Of a stretch of 64,000 nucleotides of DNA, positions 25,467 to 33,466 are shown in pieces (positions within the stretch are counted from its first letter, which is position 1; each line of letters starts with the position of its first letter). Both the position numbers and the translations under genes were made by a program. The DNA is taken from the NCBI GenBank assembly GCA_900110595.1, contig FOEZ01000002.1, forward strand, positions 372,001-436,000, written 5' to 3'. Under the pieces are notes generated by a model that ran no database searches, was not told the DNA's origin, and saw only the letters and a list, made by a program, of their open reading frames with translations. Origin of the DNA: Arthrobacter sp. OV608 (lineage in GTDB: Bacteria; Actinomycetota; Actinomycetes; Actinomycetales; Micrococcaceae).

Positions 25467-27176
25467 TCAGGCCGGCGCGAGCACACCCGGGTCCATCGAA
25501 TAGCGGATCCAGCGCCCCGTGGCGCTCCCGCCGTTGCCTTCCCCGGCGGACTGCTGGCACGCGGCGAACCATTTCCGGAGGGCGCGGTCGTGGCTGACCA
25601 TCACCACGGTTCCGCTGAACCCGGCAAGCGCAGCCTCCAGCTGTTCCACCAGGACAGGCGCCAGGTGGTTGGTGGGTTCGTCCACAATCAGGGTGCCATA
25701 GCCCCCGAGCAGCAGCCGGGCAAGGGCCAGCCTGCGCTGCTGGCCGGCGGAGAGGCTGCCGACAGGAACATGGAACTCGCTGGTGCGGAACAACCCCAGC
25801 CCGAGCAGGGCCTCGGCATGTTCGTCGATGTTGCCGCCCAGGCCCGCCGCGAACGCCGGAAGCAGCCGGAGCGACGGACGCGGCGGCAGTTCGAGTTCCT
25901 GCTGCAGGTAGCCCACCCGTTCGGGCCGGGTGACACTTCCGACGGCGGGCGCCAACGTTCCGGCGAGCACGGACAGCAGCGTGGACTTGCCCGCACCGTT
26001 CGGCCCGACGATCAGGATCTTTTCGCCCACGCCGGCCTGGAAATCCGTAGGTTGCAGGCGTCCCGGCACGCTCACGGCGAGGGCAGTCAAGGGGGCCTCC
26101 AATGGCACCTGCTGCGCAGGCGCCCCGGCGGTGCTGGTGCCGTCTGGCGAGGCTTCATATCCCATCCCTGCTGGCGGCGCGAGCCGCAGCGGCACGGGCG
26201 GCTGCTCCACCGGGCTGGCTTCGAGCCGCCGCAACCGCTCCCGTGCATTGCGGACCTGGCTGCTCGCGGCCCGTTCCCAGGTGCCCGTTTTGAAGCCGAA
26301 CGCCATTTTGTCGGCGTCGCGTTTGCGGCCGTACCCCATGTTCCCCGGCCGCGTTTCCGCCTGGAGCTTCTCGGCTGCCATGGCGTCCAGCCAGCCGTGG
26401 TACCGCTGGACCCAGCGCTGGCGTTCGGCGGCCTTCTCCCGGAGGTAGCCGTCATAACCGTTGCCATAGCGGGTCACAATGCGGCGCTCAGCATCGACTT
26501 CGATAATCGTGGCGGCCACCTTGCGGAGCAGCATCCTGTCGTGCGAAACCACCACCACGATGCCGCGGTGCGCTGCCAGCCGCTCCTCGAGCCATGCCAC
26601 GCCGCGGGCATCGAGGTGGTTGGTGGGTTCGTCCAGGAGCAGGATGTCCGCGGGGTCGGCCAGGACGCAGGCCAGGGCCACGCGTTCCTGCTCGCCGCCG
26701 GACAGTGATCCGAGTGTCCGGCTCCGGTCCAGGCCGCCCAGGCCCAGCCGGTCCAGCGCAGCTTCCACCCGGGATTCCGCGGCGTAGCCTTCCCGGAGCT
26801 GGTATTCGGTCTGCAGCCTGCCGTAGGTTTCCAGGTCGTCGTCTGCGGCGTCGGCCAGCCCGGCCTCGAGCCGGTCCAGTTCCGCTTCCAACGAGCGGAG
26901 GGAGGCGAGGGAAGCGTCAATGGCACCACCCACAGTGAACGACTCCGGCAGCCCATGGGTCTGGGCGAGGTATCCAACCCGGCCGCTGGTGGTGGCGGTG
27001 CCTTCCTGCGGCTGCTCATACCCGGCCAGGATGCGCAGGAGGGTGGATTTGCCGGCGCCGTTTTCGCCCACCACCGCCACGTGCTCGCGCGCGGTGATGG
27101 CCAGGTCGATGCGGTCCAGCAACAGGCGGTCGCCGTAGCCGTGGGAAACGCCGGTAAGGTTCAGGTGTTCAGTCAA
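25467..27176 (-). CDS. ABC-F family ATPase
   Basis: A 569-residue protein with two ATP-binding cassettes and no membrane domain; ABC-F proteins act on ribosomes, some giving antibiotic protection. Cassette 1 has GENGAGKST, LSGGEQERVALA and LLLDEPTNHLD. The linker has a basic, Arg-rich stretch (about residues 240-320). Cassette 2 has GPNGAGKST, LSAGQQRRLALA and LIVDEPTNHLAP. I chose the TTG at 27176 because GAGGA lies 6 bp upstream; the frame opens at another TTG at 27191. The specific subfamily (housekeeping or resistance) cannot be called. Confidence 0.88.
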   Translation of the reverse strand: MTEHLNLTGVSHGYGDRLLLDRIDLAITAREHVAVVGENGAGKSTLLRILAGYEQPQEGTATTSGRVGYLAQTHGLPESFTVGGAIDASLASLRSLEAELDRLEAGLADAADDDLETYGRLQTEYQLREGYAAESRVEAALDRLGLGGLDRSRTLGSLSGGEQERVALACVLADPADILLLDEPTNHLDARGVAWLEERLAAHRGIVVVVSHDRMLLRKVAATIIEVDAERRIVTRYGNGYDGYLREKAAERQRWVQRYHGWLDAMAAEKLQAETRPGNMGYGRKRDADKMAFGFKTGTWERAASSQVRNARERLRRLEASPVEQPPVPLRLAPPAGMGYEASPDGTSTAGAPAQQVPLEAPLTALAVSVPGRLQPTDFQAGVGEKILIVGPNGAGKSTLLSVLAGTLAPAVGSVTRPERVGYLQQELELPPRPSLRLLPAFAAGLGGNIDEHAEALLGLGLFRTSEFHVPVGSLSAGQQRRLALARLLLGGYGTLIVDEPTNHLAPVLVEQLEAALAGFSGTVVMVSHDRALRKWFAACQQSAGEGNGGSATGRWIRYSMDPGVLAPA

Positions 27177-27354
27177 GGGAAGTCCTCGCAAAGTTCCGAA
27201 GTGCGGCCGCGGGAGCGAGCCCGGAAGATGGGGCGCCCGGCCAACGGCCTTGGATTTTTGGGGAACAGTCCGGCATGGCCGGGCTGTTGTCAGGACTTCA
27301 TCGCTCCAGCCTGCCTGCCTGCGCTTACCGAGTCAAGCGGGAGTCAAGCCGCTA

Positions 27355-27430
27355 CCCCACCCCAGTAGCCCGCAGTTGACGTCCCCGGCCGCCGTTTTGA
27401 CTGCGTTACCTGCGAGCCAGTTGGGTGGGG
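27355..27430. repeat. Degenerate palindrome resembling REP family A
   Basis: CCCCACCCC-AGTAG-CCCGCAGTTGACG faces, in inverse orientation, CTGCGTTACCTGCGAG and CCAGTTGGGTGGGG. CAGTTGGG and CGTTTTGA are shared with the copies at 3278 and 16700. It lies in the promoter region of the CPBP protease gene. Confidence 0.5.
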
Positions 27431-27443
27431 ATAGGCTGAAACC

Positions 27444-28205
27444 ATGGCCACCGTTCACCGCCGACCACCCGCACCACAGCCGCAGCTGTACCGGTTTTCA
27501 CCCCTCGACTTCACCGCGGTCGGCCTTTATGTCGCAATTGCCGGGTTCTTCGCGGTGGCCGGCGAACTGGTGGCGCCCGTCCTCCGGCAGCTCGCGCCCA
27601 CGCCCGCCGCCGCTTCCTACGCCATGAACCTGCTGTTTTATGCCACAGTGGGAATTCTCGCGCTCCTGGCCGCACGCAAGGTAGTTGGCCGTGACCTGCG
27701 GGTTCTTGCAACCCGGCCATGGTTCACCCTGCTGATGGTGCCTGCGGCTGTGATCGCCATGATGATCCTCTCGGCCATCGCGGTGGCGGCCAGCGGCAGC
27801 GTGGCGACGTCCGAGAACCAGGCCGGACTCCAGGCCTTAATGCAGCAGGTCCCGGCGTGGCTGATGGTCCCGCTGCTGGTGGTGGTCGGCCCGTTCGTGG
27901 AGGAATACATCTTCCGCCACCTGCTGATCGGGAAGCTGAGCCGTCGGATCAACATCTGGGTGTGTTGTGTCCTGTCCGTGTTCCTGTTTGCGGCACCCCA
28001 CATCGTGGGTAAGGAAGCACTGACGCTGACAGTCCTGCTGCCCTACCTGGCCATGGGCGCCACGCTGGTGTTCGTGTACGTCTGGACCGGGAAGAACCTG
28101 ATGTTCTCCTACTTCGTCCACGCCGCCAAGAACCTGCTGGCGGTGGTGTTCATCTACGCCATCCCGCCCGAGGTCTACGAACAGCTCCAGCAGGTCCAGG
28201 CCTGA
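27444..28205 (+). CDS. CPBP-family intramembrane glutamic protease (CAAX-like)
   Basis: A 253-residue multi-pass membrane protein with about seven hydrophobic segments. Motif 1 is VEEYIFRHLLIGKL (EExxxR), motif 2 is FAAPHIVG, and motif 3 is YFVHAAKNLLA; these supply the catalytic Glu/His set of the Abi/CAAX protease family. Bacterial members cut membrane peptides or act in bacteriocin self-protection; no bacteriocin genes are adjacent. The ATG at 27444 is the first in frame. Confidence 0.85.
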   Translation: MATVHRRPPAPQPQLYRFSPLDFTAVGLYVAIAGFFAVAGELVAPVLRQLAPTPAAASYAMNLLFYATVGILALLAARKVVGRDLRVLATRPWFTLLMVPAAVIAMMILSAIAVAASGSVATSENQAGLQALMQQVPAWLMVPLLVVVGPFVEEYIFRHLLIGKLSRRINIWVCCVLSVFLFAAPHIVGKEALTLTVLLPYLAMGATLVFVYVWTGKNLMFSYFVHAAKNLLAVVFIYAIPPEVYEQLQQVQA

Positions 28206-28208
28206 AAC

Positions 28209-28271
28209 CAACGCGGGGTCAGACCCGGCCCATAAAAGCCACATCTTTGGGCGCGGTCTGACCCCGCGTTG
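28209..28271. repeat. Palindromic element with 17-bp perfect arms (REP family B)
   Basis: CAACGCGGGGTCAGACC at 28209-28225 is repeated inverted at 28255-28271 around a 29-nt loop. It follows the CPBP stop by 4 bp and may act as terminator. The sequence is unrelated to family A. Confidence 0.8.
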
Positions 28272-28370
28272 CTCCCTAGCGTCGCAAGCTCGGCCAGGGC
28301 ACGCTGCGGCGTGGGCCCCCATGGTTGTTCGAGTCTGTCGAAAAGGCCCCGGTCCACGTAGCTTGGGGGC

Positions 28371-28811
28371 ATGGGACTGAATATCCAGATTGTTGTTGAC
28401 TGCCGCGATCCCCACCAGTTGGCCCAATGGTGGGCCGAATGCCTCGAGTGGGCAGTGGAGCCCCAGGACGAGGGCTTTATCCGGTCCATGATTGAGCAGG
28501 GCTACGCCACCGAGGACCAGACAACAACCCACAACGGCAAGCTCGTCTGGGCCACCGGCTGCGCCATCCGGCCGCCCGAGGAACTGGAGGAGAAAGCGCC
28601 GCAGCGGCGGATTCTCTTCCAGACGGCGCCGGAGGGCAAGACCGTCAAAAACCGCGTGCACTGGGACCTCAACCTCGCCGGCCGGGACAAGGATGAGGTG
28701 CGCCGGGAGCTCGAGTCCCGCGGCGCGACATTCCTCTGGACAGCTAATGAGGGCCCGCATTTCTGGCACACCATGGCGGACCCCGAGGGCAACGAGTTCT
28801 GCATCAGCTGA
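28371..28811 (+). CDS. VOC-superfamily protein (glyoxalase-like domain)
   Basis: A 146-residue protein opening LNIQIVVDCRDPHQLAQWWAECL, the actinobacterial glyoxalase-like domain. VHWDLNLAGRDKDEVRRELESRGA and MADPEGNEFCIS form the second module and its metal-site end. Function is unknown. It lies 22 bp before menB in the same direction, but that spacing and a separate weak start make co-transcription only possible. Confidence 0.8.
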   Translation: MGLNIQIVVDCRDPHQLAQWWAECLEWAVEPQDEGFIRSMIEQGYATEDQTTTHNGKLVWATGCAIRPPEELEEKAPQRRILFQTAPEGKTVKNRVHWDLNLAGRDKDEVRRELESRGATFLWTANEGPHFWHTMADPEGNEFCIS

Positions 28812-28833
28812 CCCCGATTACTAGACTTGGACG

Positions 28834-29787
28834 GTGAGCAACCAAATCCCCGCCTCGGTGTCCGACGTCTTCGATCCAACCCGCTGGCGTGTGGTGTCCG
28901 GCTTTGACGACTTCCAGGACATGACCTACCACCGCCAGGTGGAAAGGGATTCCGACGGCGGCTGGGTGCGTGACCTGCCCACGGTCCGGATCGCTTTCAA
29001 CCGGCCCGAGGTCCGCAACGCCTTCCGCCCCGGCACCGTTGATGAGCTGTACCGGGCCATGGACCATGCGAGGATGTCCCCGGACGTCGCCACCGTCCTG
29101 CTCACCGGCAACGGGCCCTCCCCCAAGGACGGCGGCCACTCCTTCTGCTCGGGCGGCGACCAGCGGATCCGGGGCCGGGACGGCTACAGGTATGCAGATG
29201 GCGAGACCCAGGAGAGCATCGACCCGGCCCGCGCCGGCCGGCTGCACATCCTGGAAGTCCAGCGGCTGATGCGGACCATGCCCAAGGTGGTCATCGCCGT
29301 CGTCAACGGCTGGGCGGCCGGCGGCGGACACTCCCTGCACGTGGTGGCGGACCTCACCATCGCCTCCCGCCAGCACGGGAAGTTCAAGCAGACGGACGCC
29401 ACCGTAGGCAGCTTCGACGCCGGTTACGGCTCAGCCCTGCTGGCGCGGCAGATCGGCCAGAAGGCCGCCCGCGAAATCTTTTTCCTTGCGCGCGAATATT
29501 CCGCAGAAGACATGGTTCGGATGGGCGCCGTGAACGAGGCCGTGGACCACGAACGCCTCGAAGAGGTTGCGCTGGAGTACGCGGCCGACATCGCCCGGCA
29601 GTCACCGCAGGCCATCCGGATGCTCAAGTTCGCCTTCAACCTTGCCGATGACGGCCTGGCCGGCCAGCAGGTGTTCGCCGGCGAAGCCACCCGGCTGGCC
29701 TACATGACGGACGAGGCGGTGGAGGGCAAGGAGGCGTTCCTGCAAAAACGCGATCCCGACTGGTCCGGCTTCCCGCACTACTTCTAA
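28834..29787 (+). CDS. menB: 1,4-dihydroxy-2-naphthoyl-CoA synthase
   Basis: A 317-residue crotonase-fold enzyme that closes the naphthoate ring in menaquinone synthesis. Signature segments are HSFCSGGDQRIRG and GGGHSLHVVADLTIASRQHGKFKQ, and the bicarbonate-independent/dependent site region SFDAGYGSALLARQIGQ follows. Start is GTG 28834, with only a weak ribosome site. The order menB-menE-menA is typical of actinobacteria. Confidence 0.94.
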   Translation: MSNQIPASVSDVFDPTRWRVVSGFDDFQDMTYHRQVERDSDGGWVRDLPTVRIAFNRPEVRNAFRPGTVDELYRAMDHARMSPDVATVLLTGNGPSPKDGGHSFCSGGDQRIRGRDGYRYADGETQESIDPARAGRLHILEVQRLMRTMPKVVIAVVNGWAAGGGHSLHVVADLTIASRQHGKFKQTDATVGSFDAGYGSALLARQIGQKAAREIFFLAREYSAEDMVRMGAVNEAVDHERLEEVALEYAADIARQSPQAIRMLKFAFNLADDGLAGQQVFAGEATRLAYMTDEAVEGKEAFLQKRDPDWSGFPHYF

Positions 29788-29800
29788 GGAAGGACCGGCA

Positions 29801-31027
29801 ATGAGCACCGAACCCACAGGCCCCCAAGCGAACACCGCACCAAGCGGCGCCCTCAACATCGATCCCGCACTGAAGGCCCTGGCTGCCGCCCTCCACGGCG
29901 AGGGCCCCGCCGTCGAACTATCCGTCGACCAACAAGGCAACCTGGTGGTGGGCCATGTGGAAACGCCCGGCTGCGACGACGCCGTGGCCGTGGTCCGCAC
30001 CTCCGGGTCCACCGGCACACCGAAGGCCACCGTCCTCACCGTTGAATCCCTGGCCGCGTCCTCCATGGCCACCGCCCTGGCGCTCAAGGGCGAGGGCCAG
30101 TGGCTTCTGGCGCTGCCCGTGCAGTTCGTCGCGGGCATCCAGGTCCTAGTCCGTTCCCTCTTCGCCGGCACCCGCCCGTGGGTGATGGACATGTCCGGCG
30201 GGTTTACGCCTGAAGCCTTCACTGCTGCCGCCCTGGAGTTGACCGATAAGATCCGGTTCACTTCGCTGGTCCCCACCCAGCTGCAGCGGCTTCTGGACGC
30301 GCCGTCGCCGGAAACGCTGGCTGTGCTCCGGCGCTTCAATGCCGTCCTGCTGGGTGGGGCCCCTGCTTCCGCTTCGCTGCTGGCCGCTGCCAAGGATGCG
30401 GGCGTCCGCGTGGTCACCACCTACGGCTCCGCCGAGTCCTCCGGCGGCTGCATCTACAACGGCTATCCGTTGGAAGGTGTCTCGGTCCGGGTGGACGGGG
30501 ACGGCCGGATCCTGCTGGGCGGCGATACCATCGCCGCCGGCTACCTGGAGGCCCCGGACCAGGAGTCCGGCACCTTCTTCGAGGAGGACGGCGTGCGCTG
30601 GTACCGCACCAGCGACCTCGGCACCATCGACGAGGACGGCCGCCTCACCGTCCTGGGCCGGGCCGACGACGTCATTATCACCGGCGGCATTAAAGTGTCT
30701 GCCGCGCACGTGCAGGAAGAGCTGGAAAAGTCCGACGGCGTGGCCGCGGCTTTTGTGGCCGGGGTCCCGTCTGCTGAATGGGGCCAGGCGGTGGCGGCTT
30801 ACGTGGCACTGGCCGGTTCCGGTACGGGTGCCGGGCCGGCCGAAGCCGGCGGCTCCACGCCAAGCCGGGACCACGCCGTCGTCCTCGAACAGGAGTGGCA
30901 CCGGACGCTGGGCATCCTTGCGCCCAAAACCGTGCTCGCTGCCTCCTCGCTGTTGATGCTCCCGAACGGCAAGCCCGACCGGCTGGCCATGGCCGCCAAA
31001 CTGAACGCCCTGCACCAGGGAAAGTAA
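29801..31027 (+). CDS. menE: o-succinylbenzoate-CoA ligase
   Basis: A 408-residue AMP-forming ligase, short as usual for actinobacterial MenE. The AMP-binding motif is VVRTSGSTGTPKATVLT. GSAESSGGCIYNG and RTSDLGTIDEDGRLTVLGRADDVIITGGIKVSA are the core and hinge regions. LMLPNGKPDRLAM holds the C-terminal catalytic Lys. It starts 13 bp after menB, behind GGAAGGACC. Confidence 0.93.
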   Translation: MSTEPTGPQANTAPSGALNIDPALKALAAALHGEGPAVELSVDQQGNLVVGHVETPGCDDAVAVVRTSGSTGTPKATVLTVESLAASSMATALALKGEGQWLLALPVQFVAGIQVLVRSLFAGTRPWVMDMSGGFTPEAFTAAALELTDKIRFTSLVPTQLQRLLDAPSPETLAVLRRFNAVLLGGAPASASLLAAAKDAGVRVVTTYGSAESSGGCIYNGYPLEGVSVRVDGDGRILLGGDTIAAGYLEAPDQESGTFFEEDGVRWYRTSDLGTIDEDGRLTVLGRADDVIITGGIKVSAAHVQEELEKSDGVAAAFVAGVPSAEWGQAVAAYVALAGSGTGAGPAEAGGSTPSRDHAVVLEQEWHRTLGILAPKTVLAASSLLMLPNGKPDRLAMAAKLNALHQGK

Positions 31028-31096
31028 AGTAGACCTGCACCACCGGGCAGGGCCCCCACCCTGCCGCCTTCCCCAAACCAACGCGAGGTACTGACC

Positions 31097-31978
31097 GTGG
31101 CCACAGCCGCACAATGGATCCAAGGCGCCCGACTCCGGACGCTGCCCGCTGCGATTGCGCCGGTGCTGATCGGCTCCGCCGCCGCCTACGAGATGGATTC
31201 ATTCCTTCTGTTTAACGCCATCCTCGCCGCCCTCGTGGCGCTCCTGCTCCAGGTGGGCGTGAACTTTGCCAACGACTACTCGGACGGGATCCGCGGCACC
31301 GACGATGACCGGGTGGGCCCGCTCCGCCTTGTTGGTTCAGGCGCCGCGAAACCCGAGCACGTCAAATATGCCGCCTTCGGTACGTTTGCCGCCGCCATGG
31401 TCTTTGGGCTGATCCTGGTGGTGATCACCCAGAGCTGGTGGCTGATCCTGGTGGGGCTGGGCTGCGTCATGGCAGCCTGGGGCTACACCGGCGGCAAAAA
31501 CCCGTACGGCTACATGGGCCTGGGCGACGTGTTCGTGTTTGTGTTCTTCGGGCTGGTGGCCACGCTGGGCACCACCTACACCCAGGCCGGGCAGATCAAC
31601 CTGCCGGCCATCATCGGTGCGATCGGCACCGGGCTGATCGCCACGGCGCTGCTGATGGCCAACAACGTGCGGGACATTCCCACCGATATGCAGGCGGGCA
31701 AGAAGACTCTGGCCGTGCGGCTGGGTGACAAACATGCCCGGGAGAGCTACGTCCTGATGCTCGCCGTGGCGATCATGCTGGTGGTGATCCTGGCGCCCGG
31801 GCGGCCGTGGATGCTGATCGTCCTGCTGCTGATTCCGGCCTGCCTGATGCCGGCATGGCTGATGATCAATGGCCGCAAGCGCAAGAGCCTGATCCCGGTG
31901 TTGAAGCAGACCGGGCTGATCAACCTCGGCTACAGCGTGCTGTTCGCGCTGGGCCTGGTGCTCAGCCACGGGTTCTAG
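31097..31978 (+). CDS. menA: 1,4-dihydroxy-2-naphthoate polyprenyltransferase
   Basis: A 293-residue UbiA-family membrane enzyme that prenylates dihydroxynaphthoate. GVNFANDYSDGIRGTDDDR is the first Asp-rich Mg-diphosphate motif, and NNVRDIPTDMQAGKKTLAVRLG is the second. About eight or nine membrane segments are visible. The GTG start follows GAGG. It lies 69 bp after menE. Confidence 0.93.
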   Translation: MATAAQWIQGARLRTLPAAIAPVLIGSAAAYEMDSFLLFNAILAALVALLLQVGVNFANDYSDGIRGTDDDRVGPLRLVGSGAAKPEHVKYAAFGTFAAAMVFGLILVVITQSWWLILVGLGCVMAAWGYTGGKNPYGYMGLGDVFVFVFFGLVATLGTTYTQAGQINLPAIIGAIGTGLIATALLMANNVRDIPTDMQAGKKTLAVRLGDKHARESYVLMLAVAIMLVVILAPGRPWMLIVLLLIPACLMPAWLMINGRKRKSLIPVLKQTGLINLGYSVLFALGLVLSHGF

Positions 31979-32003
31979 GCCGCGGCGTTACTTCGTGCCG
32001 CCG

Positions 32004-32054
32004 GGGCTGGCTAACGGGTGGGGCTGGCTAACGGGTGGGCTGGCTGCCGGTGGC
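32004..32054. repeat. 17-bp tandem repeat, about three copies
   Basis: GGGCTGGCTAACGGGTG occurs at 32004-32020 and 32021-32037; a degenerate third copy follows. It lies between the convergent menA and DUF4229 genes and shows no stem potential. Confidence 0.7.
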
Positions 32055-32055
32055 C

Positions 32056-32367
32056 CTAGGCCTTTTTGCGGTCCTTGGCGTCGTTGCTGATGGCGATCTC
32101 CGGGTTGGCATCGAGGAGGGCGTCCTCGGCGTTGGCGTCCTGCACTTCGTTGGCTGAGCGGAGCGGCTTGGCGTTGCCCGAGAAACGCTGGTGGAGGGCC
32201 GCTGCCGCAGCATCACGCTGCTTCTGGAAAAACAGGTAGCTCACGGCGAAGGCGATGAGTGCCGCGCAGATGACGGACATCAGCACGCCGAGCTGCAGGA
32301 GCATAAACACCACGAACAGGGGCGCGAAGAGAGCCAGGCGGATCAGGGAATATTTCAAAAAGGCCAC
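32056..32367 (-). CDS. DUF4229 membrane protein
   Basis: A 103-residue protein from a GTG start. Two membrane segments (about residues 5-25 and 28-47) end in SYLFFQKQRDAAAAALHQRF, the DUF4229 signature, followed by an acidic soluble tail. The family is confined to actinobacteria and often sits beside menaquinone genes, as here. Its role is unknown. Confidence 0.85.
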   Translation of the reverse strand: MAFLKYSLIRLALFAPLFVVFMLLQLGVLMSVICAALIAFAVSYLFFQKQRDAAAAALHQRFSGNAKPLRSANEVQDANAEDALLDANPEIAISNDAKDRKKA

Positions 32368-32429
32368 TATTCAAGTTTAGCCGCCTCCCGCCGAAGGCCG
32401 CCGCGCCTCCTGACGATAGACTTAATGGC

Positions 32430-32831
32430 ATGCTCCTCCGTGTGGGTTTGGCCGTGGCAGTCCTCGTCATCTTTGTGTATGGCCTCGTGGACGTGATCCG
32501 CACTGAGGGACGCCTGACCCGGGGGATCTCCAAACCGGCCTGGATTGTGGTCATGATCGTCCTGCCCGTTATCGGCGCCATTCTCTGGCTCCTGATCGGC
32601 CGGCCACGCGGCACGTCCCCCCAGCAGAGCCAGCGCCACCCCACCGCTCCGGACGATGATCCGGACTTCCTCCGTAACCTTGAAGCGCGCCGGCGCAACC
32701 AGGCGGAAGCGGAGCGCCTGAAGAGGCTCAAGGATGAACTGGATGCCAAGGCGAAAAACCAAGGCAACGGCACTGCCGGCGGCAAGGACAAGCACGAAAC
32801 CGACGAACACGACGCCGACGGGCTGAAGTAG
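32430..32831 (+). CDS. PLD nuclease N-terminal-domain membrane protein
   Basis: A 133-residue protein with two N-terminal membrane segments (LLRVGLAVAVLVIFVYGLVD; WIVVMIVLPVIGAILWLLIGRPRG), the PLDc_N domain without any phospholipase domain. A charged, Lys/Glu-rich cytoplasmic tail follows. Such standalone proteins are common next to actinobacterial men genes; the function is unknown. Confidence 0.83.
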   Translation: MLLRVGLAVAVLVIFVYGLVDVIRTEGRLTRGISKPAWIVVMIVLPVIGAILWLLIGRPRGTSPQQSQRHPTAPDDDPDFLRNLEARRRNQAEAERLKRLKDELDAKAKNQGNGTAGGKDKHETDEHDADGLK

Positions 32832-32837
32832 GGGCCG

Positions 32838-33404
32838 ATGGCTCAGGATCCTGTGGGGGAAGACAGGCCCCGGACCATGCCCCAAGGGGCGGCAGGTCCG
32901 CCTACGCCCCCAGGTTCCCTTGCCCCTCCACCCAGGCCCGGATTGTCCTGGTCCGCTCCGGCCCCCATTCCGGTTATCCCGGTGGCACCGCGGAACGTTC
33001 GGACCGCCCGCACACTGTGGCTGTTCAGCTTCGCTGCCGGGCTTGCCGTGCTCGTCGGATCCTTTATGACCCGCGAATCCCATCTGCAACGGCTGAAGCC
33101 GGTGGTGGCGGGGATGGCGCCCGGCGGGGACCCGGAAGCTGTCACCACAGCAACGGGCATCGTCTTCTGGGGCAGCATGGGGGCTGTCCTCCTGGTGATC
33201 CTGCTTGAGGCCGCCATGCTGGGCGTGGTGATGGGCCGGCGGGGCTGGGGCAGGTGGGCCCTGCTCCTCCTACTGGCGGGCCACGTCTTTGTCCTGCTCG
33301 TGGCGGCTGTGTTCCTGGTGCCCGACGGCGATGCGGGCAGCTACGTGATGCTGCTCTGGGGCCTTGAACTCCTGCTGGCGGTTGTTGGGCTGATGTTTTC
33401 CTGA
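32838..33404 (+). CDS. Membrane protein of unknown function
   Basis: A 188-residue protein with a Pro-rich cytoplasmic N-terminus (about residues 1-55) and four predicted membrane segments. It starts 7 bp after the PLDc_N-like gene and is probably co-transcribed. I recognise no family. Confidence 0.7.
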   Translation: MAQDPVGEDRPRTMPQGAAGPPTPPGSLAPPPRPGLSWSAPAPIPVIPVAPRNVRTARTLWLFSFAAGLAVLVGSFMTRESHLQRLKPVVAGMAPGGDPEAVTTATGIVFWGSMGAVLLVILLEAAMLGVVMGRRGWGRWALLLLLAGHVFVLLVAAVFLVPDGDAGSYVMLLWGLELLLAVVGLMFS

Positions 33405-33466
33405 TGCCCTCCGCCAATGCCTGGCTGAGATCCGCCCGGTAATATCCGCCCGCTTATGAAGAGCCG

